From Sipunculus nudus (taxonomy: Eukaryota > Annelida > Sipuncula > Golfingiida > Sipunculidae), in contig CM049315.1 of the NCBI GenBank assembly GCA_026874595.1, forward strand, positions 11,098,664 to 11,162,663: a stretch of 64,000 nucleotides of DNA. The letters are read 5' to 3'. Below the pieces are notes generated by a model. That model ran no database searches. It had not been told where the DNA came from and worked only from the letters and a program-made list of their open reading frames with translations. Of this stretch, positions 11,862 to 23,600 are shown piece by piece. Both the position numbers and the translations under genes were made by a program. The stretch's first letter is position 1. Each line of letters begins with the position of its first letter.

Positions 11862-12071
11862 CAAAAGTGGATCCGGGGGGGGGGGTCCAGGGGGTCCGGA
11901 CCCCCCCCCCCTTTTTTTCATCAGAAACGTTTTTAAGGGTTTCAGGCAAAATTTTGCGGCCAGACCCCCCCCCCCTTTCCAGACCTGGGGACCTTATTTT
12001 AGGGTTTTCTTTAGTCCTCCTGGGTTGGAACGCCCCCCCCCCCCCCTTCCTAAATCCTGGATCCGCCCCTG
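11862..12071. mobile_element. Second copy of the G/C-tract transposon family
   Basis: The 210-bp element starts CAAAAGTGGATCC and ends CCTGGATCCGCCCCTG. TAAAG flanks both sides (11857-11861 and 12072-12076), a perfect 5-bp duplication. The internal order of tracts (G run, GGACC with a C run, TTTCATCAGAAACG, a C run, GACCTGGGGACC) is the same as in the copy at 3505. It lies within the intron between the candidate exon at 14034 and exon 9722. Confidence 0.75.
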
Positions 12072-12881
12072 TAAAGGGAACAATATTAATATAAATTTCA
12101 ACAGAATACACAAAAATGAATAATTTAAAGACGAGGAATCAGAACTCATATATCGAGGAACAGAAAAACAAAACACCTAGAGAGGAATTAAGGTGTAAGT
12201 TTCATAAAGAAATATCATTTCATATCATAAGAAATATCATAAAAATCATAAAGTATTAATTTATTTCAGCATATTTAACTATAAGAACAAGTTAATACCC
12301 AACTTGTTACAAAATGTGTTTTTGACATCACATTTTATCATTAAGTAAAGGTAACAAGCAGCTGATTTGTCAACCTGACTTGAGATGTACGCAAAAACCA
12401 CACGTACGTCCTGAGGACAGCAGCACCTCCGTTAATTGCCTATCGGTACAGCTAGGAATGTGACCAGTACGCACGTAAACACTACTTATCTTGATTAGTA
12501 GCTCCTGTTTTTTTTTTTTTTTTTTTTTTTTTTCATTAATAAGCACAAGCCCGGGCAGCCCAGCGACCTAATAACCAGTGGATAGGCCCTTTACTCGTAA
12601 GCTCTGAAGAGTTTGACACTTAGGAACTTCACCGTTCCCCTTTTTAAACGCCATAAATGATACGAGGCGAGAGAATAGCAATAAAGCAGAACATGGATTT
12701 ATGATGCATGATTGTGAGTGACGTCCCCTTTAGAGTTAGCAAGTCGGAATTAAATTATTCCTATAAACAGTTTTGGTCATTATGTAAAAACAGTTTTCAG
12801 TCAAATACAGAGACTGGGCAATAATGAAGCTTTTCAATTTTACAAATATGTTTGGAAATACGTAATCTGAAACTGTTTTCC

Positions 12882-12920
12882 ATATATATAAATATATATA
12901 TATATGCGTGTGTGTGTGTT
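12882..12920. repeat. (AT)n-(GT)n compound microsatellite
   Basis: An AT run passes into TGTGTGTG. Confidence 0.9.
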
Positions 12921-13093
12921 TTATAAAGGAGTTACAGGCCGTTTTCGGACAATTCAATGTTTATTTTTTACACTCCTTTTTTATTTATTTATTTTTTTTT
13001 TTAAGTTTAAACTTAAAAAGATATTAAATACACAATAAAGAAATTACTAATAATTAGGACCACTTTATTACAGATCATTTCAGGAGTGCGCAG

Positions 13094-13284
13094 ATAATTA
13101 GTTTCTATACACCTCTATATACTCAGGCATGGTAATTAGCAGAGCGTGCCAGGAGTGTACATGTAATTAGTTATACACCTTAGGCCAATCTGGCATGGCA
13201 GTGAGTGGCATAAGTTGTATAACTAATTACATGTACACTCAAGGCACGCTTTGTTAAATACCATGCCTGAGTGGAAACTAATTA
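13094..13284. repeat. Long imperfect palindrome (foldback element)
   Basis: The arms at 13094-13182 and 13211-13284 are reverse complements over most of their length. A perfect 25-bp block pairs 13153-13177 with 13216-13240, and ACTCAGGCATGG (13121-13132) pairs with CCATGCCTGAGT (13261-13272). TTAGTTTC and GAAACTAA close the ends. The spacer is about 30 bp. It would form a very stable hairpin and looks like a foldback MITE. Confidence 0.8.
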
Positions 13285-13322
13285 CATTTCACTTTACGTC
13301 TTAAAACATACACATCAAAAAC

Positions 13323-13326
<4 letters not shown>

Positions 13327-13402
<76 letters not shown>
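13327..13402. repeat. (AT)n microsatellite, about 76 bp
   Basis: Pure AT array about 40 bp to the right of the foldback element at 13094-13284. Confidence 0.97.
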
Positions 13403-13404
<2 letters not shown>

Positions 13405-13496
13405 AACATTCAGGACTGGAATTATAATAGAACAGATGCTAAGATACTACTTGCATAAATATTAATCCCTGCGATTTTATGTTATATGTTTTGTTT

Positions 13497-13892
13497 GGAG
13501 GTAACCGCCTCCATTTTTTTAATGCTGACTTATTTAATTCTTAACCTAGATATATACATTTGCAGAGATCCATTCCGGGTTGGGGCAACGTAGCATTCGC
13601 TTCTTGTCATTTGTTTTTGTTATATCCTGGAGTCACCCAGGCCCGGTGTCCATCGCACCTGCAGATTAAGGTTGTGTTATCATCCCTATTGCTGAGTCAT
13701 AATACGGAAGAACCTCCTAAAGACGTAGTTGTTTGTGAGTGATACACGGCTGTTGGGTAAAGTTTTTCCATTAATCATGCAGAGCGCTCACCCTGGGTAG
13801 GGCCACTGTGAAAATCTCACCATACCTCGGCTGAGATCTGAACACCCTGCTTTGAGTCCTATGGTCTACCCTTAGACCAGATAAGCCGGTTA
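13497..13892 (-). mobile_element. tRNA-headed SINE, copy 1
   Basis: Read on the minus strand, the element begins with a tRNA-like head (gccggcttatctggtctaag, then GTTCAGATCTCAG as a degenerate B box). It continues with a body containing GAGCGCTCTGCATGATTAAT and ends with GGAGGCGGTTACCTCC. It shares CCTCGGCTGAGATC, GAGTGATACACGGC and the terminal hairpin with the copy at 18316. It was copied by RNA polymerase III transcription and LINE machinery if the family behaves like known SINEs. Confidence 0.65.
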
Positions 13893-14033
13893 CTTTTGTT
13901 AAACTTACACGCAGAACAAAAGACGAGAGATAGAAAAAAAATCTTATCTTTCTCAAGCAAAAAAAATCACATGTGCGCACACACATTCTCAGAGAGGGAG
14001 GGGGATGGAAATCAATGTATAATTTTAACTCAC

Positions 14034-14157
14034 CCTTTGCGCGACAGGTGGCAGTCTGCCGTGACCATATCCGAGAAGACTGGTCGGACGTCGCTTCAGC
14101 TTGGATACGCTGAATCTCCCGCCGTAGGCGTCTGTCGCTCCATTTCTCTTGGCCAGC
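14034..14157 (-). CDS. Candidate upstream coding exon, possibly of the CNBD2-like gene
   Basis: The segment has acceptor tctccctctgcag and donor CAAAGG|GTGAGT around a 124-nt stretch that is clearly GC-richer than its surroundings. Two frames are open. The frame reading LAKRNGATDAYGGRFSVSKL takes one base from the previous exon and ends in phase 0. That fits both the candidate exon at 17782 and the phase-0 acceptor chosen at 10360. The other frame reads GQEKWSDRRLRREIQRIQAE and would need a different acceptor downstream. The exon itself looks real; frame and gene membership are inference. Confidence 0.45.
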
Positions 14158-14310
14158 CTGCAGAGGGAGATAGATCGTATCAGTTTCCTATAGGAATGAG
14201 CTCTACATGGGGATTTATGTATATGCGTAGTCCGTACTACGTGTTGATTGGTGCTCAAATTTTCTTTTTCCTGTATGCCATTTCACCACATAAGTCCAAA
14301 ATAAAAAAAA

Positions 14311-14614
14311 GGTATGGTTCTCAGGCACTTTTTTTTCAGAAATCAATGGGGGCGGGCGGTTTTTTTATTTTTCATTTATTGGTATGTTTCGATAAAAATG
14401 TAAAATGAAAAGGGAAAAGCATTAAAATAATAGATTTATTTTGCCAAACAAGTAACGACACTACAAAACAAAGGAAATTGTATGATTTTTTCTTCTTGAA
14501 AGAAATGTCTGAGCGGCTGTAGCTCGAAATTGGTGAGTTTCTATTGAAAATCAAAATAAAAATTTTTGATGCGGGAGTTTAAAATTGATGCGGGCGGTGC
14601 CTGAGAACCATACC
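14311..14614. mobile_element. MITE with perfect 18-bp terminal inverted repeats
   Basis: GGTATGGTTCTCAGGCAC at 14311-14328 is repeated exactly in reverse complement at 14597-14614. The flanking A/T runs (CCAAAATAAAAAAAA on the left, TTTTATTTTTTTGG on the right) extend the symmetry to about 32 bp. Inside, GGGCGGGCGGT and GCGGGCGGT lie next to the ends. It has no coding capacity. It sits about 150 bp upstream (gene sense) of the candidate exon at 14034-14157. Confidence 0.7.
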
Positions 14615-15772
14615 TTTTATTTTTTTGGCCTAATTATTGTACATTTTATATGTTAGCAGCTAACGATGGGTTAAAATGATGTTCACGCCTCAAGATTGAG
14701 AAAATACTTTGGGTGTTATAAGTATAAGCAACACAATAAAAATAATGGCAAAATGTTTAGTATTCCAAAAGAACAATGTTGGAAATGCCATTGATATCAG
14801 TTGGAAATAGAGAATATTAATACAACAGGCCTTAAAAGGGAAACTGCACGCTTAAACCTGAAATTGATAAGGTTATTTATGTGCGTAATGCGACGGCGCG
14901 CATATAAGGACCACGCATACAGACTACGAATACATGCTACGCATGCGGGTGAACGGAAACGACCGAATTAAAAACTCTACAGAATGATTTTTGCGGACTG
15001 TGTATACGGATAATGTATGCGAACTTATACGCCAACTTAATTTATGCTATTTGTTATTAGTAATTACCGCGCTGGTAAATACAACACATTAACAACCATT
15101 TCATGCCAGAAAACCTCGGCAAGATTGTAAAAGCTTTCAGAGCCAATAATGTATAGACGAATATATACAAGAGCCACACGCCACTTATGGCAGGAATTTC
15201 CAGGACAACATATTATTTTCTGTACATATATGGAGAATTATTGTTAAGAGCACACTCACCCTCTCTAATTTATCAAGTTTTAAACTTCTGAATGACTCTT
15301 TTGATTTGTTCGCTATATTAAATCGAATTCTTGCGACAAACCAAATTGCGTGAGCAAATTTAAGCTCGACAAATAATATTGTCTTTTCCTAAAAAAATTG
15401 GTAAATAAAACAATATTCCCTATATTTTCTTTTAGCTCAGCTGATTGAAAATCATCTGTGGTACGGCGCTGGGCCTTTGTCTGTCGTTTTAATTTCCGTC
15501 TTTAATATATTCCTTTAAGGTAATTAGCATTCCAATTTTCAACTGAATCGAACCAATTTACTACAATACTTTAAAATATCACGTGTGCATGCAAACACAA
15601 GTTATCTTTCAAACATTTCAGGAACAGCTGATATTATCAGCTTTAAATTTTACAATTAATAAAAATCATGCCACAAGTACATGTATTTCAGCTGCGTAGG
15701 GTCAGCTTTGTTGTCCCGTTTTCTGCAAGCCAAAATGCATATTCGACTTTTCACAATTAAAACAGACATAAT

Positions 15773-16176
15773 CTAGAAATGTGCATCCAAGTTGATAATG
15801 CCTCCGCCATGGGAGCAAAAAACGCTCTGCGAACACATTAGACACCGTTACTTGGTGCTTTGCGCTAGACCGTGACCTGCACAGGTGGCCGGGCCACACT
15901 GATGATTCGGGACCTTCTGTGCATTCACCTATTTTTTACCCATATTCCAAGGTTCTTTTTTGTATAAGTGACCGTACATTTGTTTATATTCTTGTTGACT
16001 TTGTTGACGCTCCAGGGCCCGTAGAAGATGTAGGATCAACACCAAAATCTATTTGTTTCTTTCTTGGCACATTCCCGAAATGCCTTGAAAATTTCATAAG
16101 AATCCGTTAATGATTGCGTGAGTTATATTGTGGACAACATACAAACAAATACACACGCATATCATCCTGGTGGGGG
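15773..16176 (+). repeat. Dispersed repeat family B, copy 1
   Basis: It shares with 33084-33573, in the same order, CTAGAAATNTGCAT, GCCTCCGCCATG, ACCTG(C/A)ACAGGTGG, and the tail TGAGTTATNTTGT..ACAA. The tail ends with CCTGGTGGGGG, an eroded counterpart of the CTCC(T)GGCGGAG end of the other copy, and is followed directly by an (AT)n array. No coding capacity is seen. Confidence 0.5.
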
Positions 16177-16182
16177 CAAAAA

Positions 16183-16183
16183 C

Positions 16184-16242
<59 letters not shown>
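16183..16242. repeat. (AT)n microsatellite at the tail of repeat B
   Basis: The array starts a few bases after the end of repeat-family B copy 1, suggesting the array grew from the element's tail. Confidence 0.95.
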
Positions 16243-16245
<3 letters not shown>

Positions 16246-17781
16246 GCAGCTTCAAACAGAAAAAAATCTGCAATCATATTTGTGTTACAAGGTTAATACT
16301 GTTTGGTACAGACGGGAGACACGGGGCTCATTACGCCGCCTCGGAATCGTATAAAGTTGTAATGTTTGGTAATTTGCTTGGTCAGTGCTTGTTTGTTTAC
16401 TTTTCTTATGCTTCAAAGTCTAATGAGCACGAGTGGTAACTTTTTCTCATGTTCATTGCACCCCCTTTTTCTCATAGTCCATTATACCCCCTCGCCAAGC
16501 TTCACCGTGTTCCTGCACAATGTCACGTTTCAGTAACACGGGTTCGCCTTGTCAGTTTCTTAACAAATGCAAGCCCAAATACTATTGAACCTCGAATATC
16601 TGAATAGTTTGGGGTACATAAATTTTGTTCGGATGTTTGAGGTAACGGATATGCGAGTTACACCATTTTTTTCAATTAGTATACTATTACTACACCCGTA
16701 CAGGTACACGAGACCGTATCAAGGTTTAAATATGCTAATCCTGATCCTGCCAGTAACGTTATCACATCAGAAGATTTTTCCTAAATCTATTTTATATATA
16801 TATAAAAAACAACGAACGTTAACCAATCTATTAATATAATAAAAACGCAACTTTCTGTATATCTATACCACTTGCATGGGTAGCGTTTATATCCAATGAA
16901 TTGACGGTAATTGGTCTAAGCAGCCATACTGAAAGTTTGCACACGGTACGCTTGTTGAAGGCTAACTAGTGCTGCCATCTACGCGTAGTAATTTAAAAAA
17001 TTTTACATGTAATTCAATATGACGCACTTGTGTCATGTCTTTGGAGCAAGGAGCTTTATTAAATATCGCAGGTGAAGATCGTAGGCTATTCAAATACCTC
17101 AGGTGTAGGTCTTTGATATAAATGACTGAACGATTAAAGTGGATTGTAATAAACCTTTTATCCACACACAAAAATGCGGGTGTCACAGCCTGTCACGGCA
17201 CAGGAAACATTCAAGTTCTTAGTCTGTGAAACCTGACTGGGTATCGTTATCACCGAGCTAAACTGATGACACGGAAAACTAAATATGATGAACTTTAACC
17301 AAACTTTGAGTGAGATTACTAACGGGGAAGCACACAGAAATAATCATAGAAAGATCAAAACAAGGGGGACAGTGTAACGTCAGTACACTTATAGGTGATC
17401 GGATGAATGCGTGCACCGCACCGACGTAACGAGCTCAAAATAACCCATAAAGCTTAATTAGACGCGCTGACCGGGCCATTTGTTATTCTCGACGGGCGAG
17501 GGAACGCTACTCAGCAAGTTTCATTGGAATCACATTCGGTAATTTTGGAAAATATATTTTCCGAATGATGTATTTCTGCTTATCGGTTAAAAGAGGTAAA
17601 TTTTGGTTCCTCAATTCAAATTTCGGAAAAAAACGAATTTGTCGAAAAACGAGAAACATTCAGATTGTCCATAGCGTGTTATCCTTACGCTCGACAAAAT
17701 ATCATAAAAATATGTTAAAATCTTTTTTTTGCGTAAAGTTGCTGAAATACATACCAAATAACCAAGGGTAAAACATAATAC

Positions 17782-17924
17782 CTGTCGCCACCTGGCTGAT
17801 ATGCAATAATGGAGCGGGGGCTGTACAACACACCACATTCTTTTTGGCCACGTGACATTTGTTGTAATGCATCGTAGCACGGACTGTCCAGTCTGACCAT
17901 ACGGAGCGGACATAATCCAGTCTC
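17782..17924 (-). CDS. Candidate upstream coding exon with conserved-looking peptide
   Basis: The segment has acceptor ggctcaggcctgtag and donor GACAG|GTATTA around 143 nt. In phase 0 it reads 47 codons starting ETGLCPLRMVRLDSPCYDAL and ending IIAYQPGGD, with two bases (AG) carried into the next exon. Joined to 14034-14157 this gives an arginine codon and an open frame. The peptide is not recognised. It has a globular composition unlike random AT-rich translation. A second frame is also open, so the call is moderate. Confidence 0.4.
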
Positions 17925-18315
17925 CTACAGGCCTGAGCCGAAACTACGACCTACAGACACAGACATTCAGCAACTCCCCCCCCCCCCCTTATTGTTCCAC
18001 GTATTCACATTTTAGAAAATTAATGATGTAATATATCTGCTTGATTCTTCACCAAAAACAAATCAACTGTTGATTGTCATTGTGAGACTGTTACCAGGCT
18101 ACTGAGATTTGATGTATATGTAACTGCTATGACATTAGGAATATAACACTCCAAGGACACGGCTTTAAGATTGCATTGTTATCTCTTCTCCTCTCCAGGT
18201 GGCGCATCGATCTGTTCTGAACAGTGTATATACCGAAGATATGATAGTTCCCCCACCAACTCCCCACCAACACACGAACACATCAACAACTACACACTTT
18301 TTCAATTTTATTTTT

Positions 18316-18642
18316 GGAGGTCACCGCCTCCATTTTTGTATTGCTAGATTCAACAGTGCAGTATCACATGCTTCCTTTCATTGTATATCCTGGTGTTAGG
18401 CCTACCCGGGCCTGGGTGTGTTATAGCTCCATTGCAGGGTCATACCACCGAGGGACTTCCGATAAGCGCACTCGTTTGTGAGTGAAACACGGCCGTGAGG
18501 CACGGCCTTGCCATTAAGCCTGCAGAGCGGTCACCCTGTATAGGGGCCGACCGTGAAAAATTCCCTGCCTCGGCTGAGATACGAACTCACGATTTCCCAG
18601 CTTTGAGTTCTGTGCTCTACTCCTGACCCACAAAGCCAACTA
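18316..18642 (-). mobile_element. tRNA-headed SINE, copy 2
   Basis: The minus-strand head reads gttggctttgtgggtcagga then GTAGAGC (A-box part) and GAGTTCGTATCTC (B-box part). The body and the tail GGAGGCGGTGACCTCC match copy 1 in the same order. It is better preserved than copy 1. It is not a tRNA gene because the head lacks a foldable acceptor stem and anticodon loop. Confidence 0.65.
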
Positions 18643-18898
18643 AACACTGTGCATTCGTGTTCTTCCTCTTACAAACTATACACAAACTAACTTAAGGTTC
18701 AATCCGATGCCAGAATGGTTAATTTTATGAGAGTAAAATGTATCGATAATACTCCATCCACCCGTACCTGCATGTGTTTTAGAGATAAATAGAATAATAA
18801 ATCTGATGGCCAATGGACTGAGAGCGTGAAATCATCTTAAATGCGATATGATGTTCTGCAACACCATGTTTGTTTCTTTAAATATTCTTCATTTTATT

Positions 18899-18899
18899 A

Positions 18900-18961
<62 letters not shown>
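18899..18961. repeat. (AT)n microsatellite
   Basis: Nearly pure AT array about 250 bp from the end of SINE copy 2. Confidence 0.95.
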
Positions 18962-18965
<4 letters not shown>

Positions 18966-19228
18966 TTTGTACTTAAAGTTTGTTATAATGATTGTATATC
19001 ATTAACACTAACCGTTCATAGGTTACAAAAAGATTAGCATTTCTTGAACACACAAAAACTCACGCACACCCTCACACACTTGAGCACTATATATCAACCA
19101 TCGCTGTCGTCTGATCTCGTGTTAACAATCATATGCATAATATTTATGTATTGTTATATATTTCAGTTGGATTATCACTCTTAAATCAAACGACATTATT
19201 TTGTATGATGAATCTAAGCGTTATTATA

Positions 19229-19229
<1 letters not shown>

Positions 19230-19288
<59 letters not shown>
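19230..19288. repeat. (AT)n microsatellite
   Basis: Pure AT array; the Ile-Tyr frames across it are artefacts. Confidence 0.95.
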
Positions 19289-19292
<4 letters not shown>

Positions 19293-19566
19293 CTGAACTT
19301 AGGCGCGATTGTAAACAGCAAAACTAGCAGGATATAATTTTTTTGACGATAATTGAATTAACCGAATGAAGTCTATTTTGAAAGAAATCGCGGAAAACCA
19401 CCAATAAAGTTTTTTTATCACGAAGGATGTTAAAACCAACTTGAATACTGATAAAATGTATAACGTAGAGCTGTTTTTTTTTCACTTAAGCAGCTGACTG
19501 TTTGCTTTTTTAAACTACACACATATCGATCGAAGCAAACGGAACCGAGATATAATGGAAGATCGG

Positions 19567-19615
19567 CTATGGATTGTACGACCTGGGAAATATGGATTGT
19601 ACGACCTGGGAAAAT
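19567..19615. repeat. Short direct repeat, two 23-bp copies
   Basis: ATGGATTGTACGACCTGGGA is present twice in immediate succession. No function is evident. Confidence 0.8.
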
Positions 19616-22067
19616 AAAGATCAGGGGCAAATCTGTCACATATAACTAATATTTCCCCCATGATATTACAAACAAGGACTAAAAAAAGGGGAAAAAGGAA
19701 AAATGACAAAATGTAATCGATTTTTTTTTGCGCCGGGGACGGACCTTACAAACTCCATCCAAAAAAATTCACATAAATCGATAAAGAAATAAATCCATCA
19801 ACCGTTAAATGTCAAAAGGAAGAGGCTTCATGACACAGTAAGTGAATATACTGACCTTTAAACTGGTACCATCCATGCACGTTACTCACTCATTTTTTTT
19901 TTTTTACCCATCACACCATGTAAGGTGTTTGTAATCACATATTTTAAGCTAAAATTATCACAACAATGATGTTGGCTTACATTTTCAATTCACTTTGCCA
20001 GCATGGACTACTTTGCTACACAATGTTTACAAAATAAATTACAATACCCGTTAGGAACATATAATATACACACAAGTGTATACAAACAAACATACACACA
20101 TACAACTCACTGCGTGTAGGATGGATCGTTGTCCATGCTCTCCCGTGATATCACAAGTTACAGCGATAACAATTCAACTCAGCGCTGGCATTTCATCGAC
20201 CAATCCTAAATAGCATCGATTTCTGGAGTAAATAGATAGCTAGTTAATTTCGCTTTGTTTACAATATCAATATTTACCAACCGTGCGGCCCCAGTAACTT
20301 GAAAGGACTGTCGCCTCTGTTTCTAAAAGGTTGTTTGTAAGACCAATGGCCAATCCAAGCTTGTAAAAATAACGGTGATTCACGAGGTATTAATTACTTA
20401 TTATGTTCATGAACAATTCATAATCAAACAAACACACGTTCAACAAGACTGATGAGCTCAGCTAGGATGCTTTTTATAATGCATGTGATAATTATCTCAC
20501 AGCTGGTTCTTTGGACAAACACAATCGTTTAAGTGATATATCAATATAAAACGAAATGTAATAAAACGGCCACATCTGAGACTGACGAAGATGGATGAGT
20601 CAGGGAAATGGTACTCTGTCAAATAGAAATAAGAAACAAAAAACACGTGGGGAAATTCAGCATTATAGAAATGTATAACCACCTCCGACAACTGTCTATT
20701 GATGTTGGTGAGGCCCCTGCTTCAACCAAATTTTAGGAAATTCGAAAGTGAGTAAAGGGACATAATCAGGAGCAAATATTATGCCTATTATTTCACACCA
20801 ATAGTTCAGTTTTGCTTTGTACAAAAGATTCCCTGCAAAACCATCCCAGAAAACAGTGTCATCGGTAAGTCCCATACGGCTGTTTAACACCTTCTTTTGG
20901 TTCTGCGTGTGAGCAAACAAAGTCGTGTCTGTTTACCATAAAAAGGCCGCATAACCGAAGGTTTGATTTTGCACATGCGCGACAGATCCAAAACATTCCA
21001 AATTAGTCCATACATATACATGGACCTTCTTACCCTCTGATTTATCTCTGCTGGATGGACATTACGGTCCATGGACTGAATGTAAATTCATAACAAAACC
21101 TGCCGGGAACAAGTCTTGGCAAAGCCAGTCCATCTCCTTACTGACGGAGTGTTTATGTTGATCGCGCCCGGTCCACTATTTTTAACACACGTCTACAGGA
21201 ATAAACGACGGGTTCGGGGTAATATTTTGGCAGGTACCAATTTATTTATAAGGGAAGACGCTATTTTCGTGTAAATTTAACATGCTTCATAGGTGATTAG
21301 GCCACTTCTAATTTTGAGTTTATGCGGATGAAAGGTCATGTTATTAATTTTGTTGTGTACAAGCTTCCCAGCAGTGCTGCCATCTGACGGAAGAATATTT
21401 AATTAAAACGGATAAGTGTTTGATAAGTTTTTGACTAGAATGCTGCTGTACCGGGATATATCTCCTGAAAATCTATAATGGCAAATGAATAAAAACCGGG
21501 TCTTCTCAAGGTAAAACCTGGCGCTTGCCTGTGACTTTCCACACTGTGGCCCTGGCAAAAAAACGGTCGGTTAAGCACCCACAAAATATATCATACAACC
21601 TCCAAGTCGCACATGGACATATTTACAGGATCACAAGTTCCATCATAGACGGGTTCCGTACACTGCAGAATTAATTGTAATGGATATTTTACAGAGTCGT
21701 TGATTACAGTCGACTGGCCATCAAACGTCAAAATACAGAGCTATTGTTATATATGTTTTGGATGACATTAAGTCAACAGCAGCCCGTCATGTGAAGCGGC
21801 GATATGACGATGTCTCAATGACCAGTCTTTTAAAGGCAATATTCATTAGCCGCCATGTGTTGACTCTAAACCAACAGTTTAAAAAAAAAACCTCGCAGAG
21901 GCGACATCGATAGATGCATTGTCACTTCATAAAATAGTCATAGTGTCTGTACATGTCTTCCCGTTCATATACTGAATTTCTTTAAAGGACAACACGAGAA
22001 TAGAGATGGGTGTCAATACATTGCTTCATGTCTGGTCTCAGCAGTTTCATAGGGCATGCAGTGGCCC

Positions 22068-22068
<1 letters not shown>

Positions 22069-22150
<82 letters not shown>
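22069..22150. repeat. (AT)n microsatellite with ATAC interruptions
   Basis: Three AT blocks are separated by CAT units. It is about 82 bp. Confidence 0.95.
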
Positions 22151-22153
<3 letters not shown>

Positions 22154-23149
22154 ATAAAAGGAGAAGTCATTAGGAAAAAGGAAAGGAGGCGCCGATTGTG
22201 TCTTGTTCTTTTTTAATTAACTCGTCTCTGGATACTTCATATGTTGCCGAACATTAATAATAGGAAGCATCCCCTGTCTTTCCTGTCTTGTCAGTAATGT
22301 TAATTAATTGTTAACAACTGCTGAGTAATTCATGACACCAGCCACCACAGACTGGAAACTACAGCGTTTATGCGAGGGATCGGCAAACAACATAACTATC
22401 ACGTGAACATTTACACACCTCACGCAGCGATAAACACAGAAGCAGTTCTTGATCTCTCCGTCGTTTCCACCGCTGCTTTGTTTAGCGGGTTTTTCGGGGC
22501 CTCGAAACCAGGGCTGGTACAAAGCCAAGAATCAGGCAAAGGGGGGCGGACTCTCGCGGATTTAAAACTTGAGTTGGATGCACGATGCGATACCTCGCTC
22601 TCATTTGTCTGATTACGATTGTTTGCTCTTTGAGAGCCCTGGACGTGTAACCCGGAGGATCTCGCTCTGCAAAGCAGCGTTTAAAAAGGAGAACATCTAG
22701 AAAGAATGCAGTGTCACTGCTGAAATAGTGTAGTGGACATTATGAAATGCTGTTTCAAACAGGAGACTATATCAGTAAAATAATCTGTCATGCATTACAT
22801 TTCCTCCAGAATTAGAAGGAAATGTGAGATCTTTTTACGGTATATGTTTGGTCCCAGGCTTAATTTGGGGCGGCGACATCACCCGAGAACTGGATGACAG
22901 TCTGTCTGATTAGCATAGACGATATAGCCAGGATGAACCGGTGGCACGCCATTGAGACAATGTTGTCTGGCTTAGCTTAAAATGAAACCTGCAAGCCCAT
23001 GCATTACTTATTATATAAATGCAACTATCGTGGGGAAAAATACAATTTTATTTTATGCCTGGATCGACTTTACTGAAACAAGAACCACTGCAGTTGCTTA
23101 TACAAGCGGCTTGTCAAGTGAGCGAGGTTAATCTTTGGTATTTGCATTT

Positions 23150-23600
23150 TACTGCATCACAAGGCCCTCTCGTTTACGTGTTAGTACGTAATGCCTAAGG
23201 TGAAGGTTGATAATGACTGAATTAAAACTGCATTATCCGCAGTAAAATCCTCGAAAAAAAAGCCTAAACCTCGCTAAAGTCCAAAAAAAGAACCCCAAGG
23301 TTACCTATAACATATTGATACAATAAACGCCAGGCGATGAACTACGATATAATTGCAGCGAGCGCCTGTGATTCAAGACTCTCATTTGCATGTTAGTACG
23401 TAACGCTTTAAGTCAAGGCTGGTGATGACATAATGACCACCGCATTATCCGCAATGAAACCCCCGAAAGATCCTTAGTATTGCTAAGCACATATACGTAA
23501 TATGCCATGCGTTTGGTCATGAAAGGCGATGAACTCAATGTAATTGCAACGGAAACCCGTGATTCAAGACTCAAATATCGTTGACATATCTGGAGATCAA
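23150..23600. repeat. Diverged tandem duplication (about 190-212 bp units)
   Basis: GTTAGTACGTAA occurs at 23180 and 23392, GGCGATGAACT at 23333 and 23524, and GATTCAAGACTC at 23370 and 23561. The units share GCATTATCCGCA and are diverged, with indels that change the period. No coding function is seen. Confidence 0.6.

Larger units (their letters stand above)
10386..14033 (-). other. Probable intron with repeats
   Basis: Contains the G/C-tract transposon, AT arrays, the foldback element and SINE copy 1. The stretch 10740-11560 is somewhat GC-richer with no recognisable exon. Confidence 0.5.
14615..17781. other. Non-coding, repeat-bearing
   Basis: Holds repeat B copy 1 and an AT array. Nothing else is recognised; 14830-15700 shows no feature. 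Confidence 0.5.

Noticed and set aside
11758-12111. Frames of about 100-117 codons over the G/C-tract element, with PPPF or GGGG runs
   Set aside because: They are open on both strands because of homopolymer tracts in the transposon; similar text recurs at 3.5 kb.
13271-13465. Reading frames rich in Ile-Tyr repeats (also near 16.2, 19.2, 22.1, 37.1, 58.8 and 59.9 kb)
   Set aside because: They are translations of (AT)n arrays, open in several frames on both strands.
18580-18642. tRNA gene on the minus strand
   Set aside because: The B box is imperfect, no acceptor stem or anticodon loop can be drawn, and the same head recurs in SINE copy 1.
20696-20920. 74-codon minus-strand frame with TDDTVFWDGFAGNLLYKAKL
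   Set aside because: No donor follows in phase and no family is recognised.
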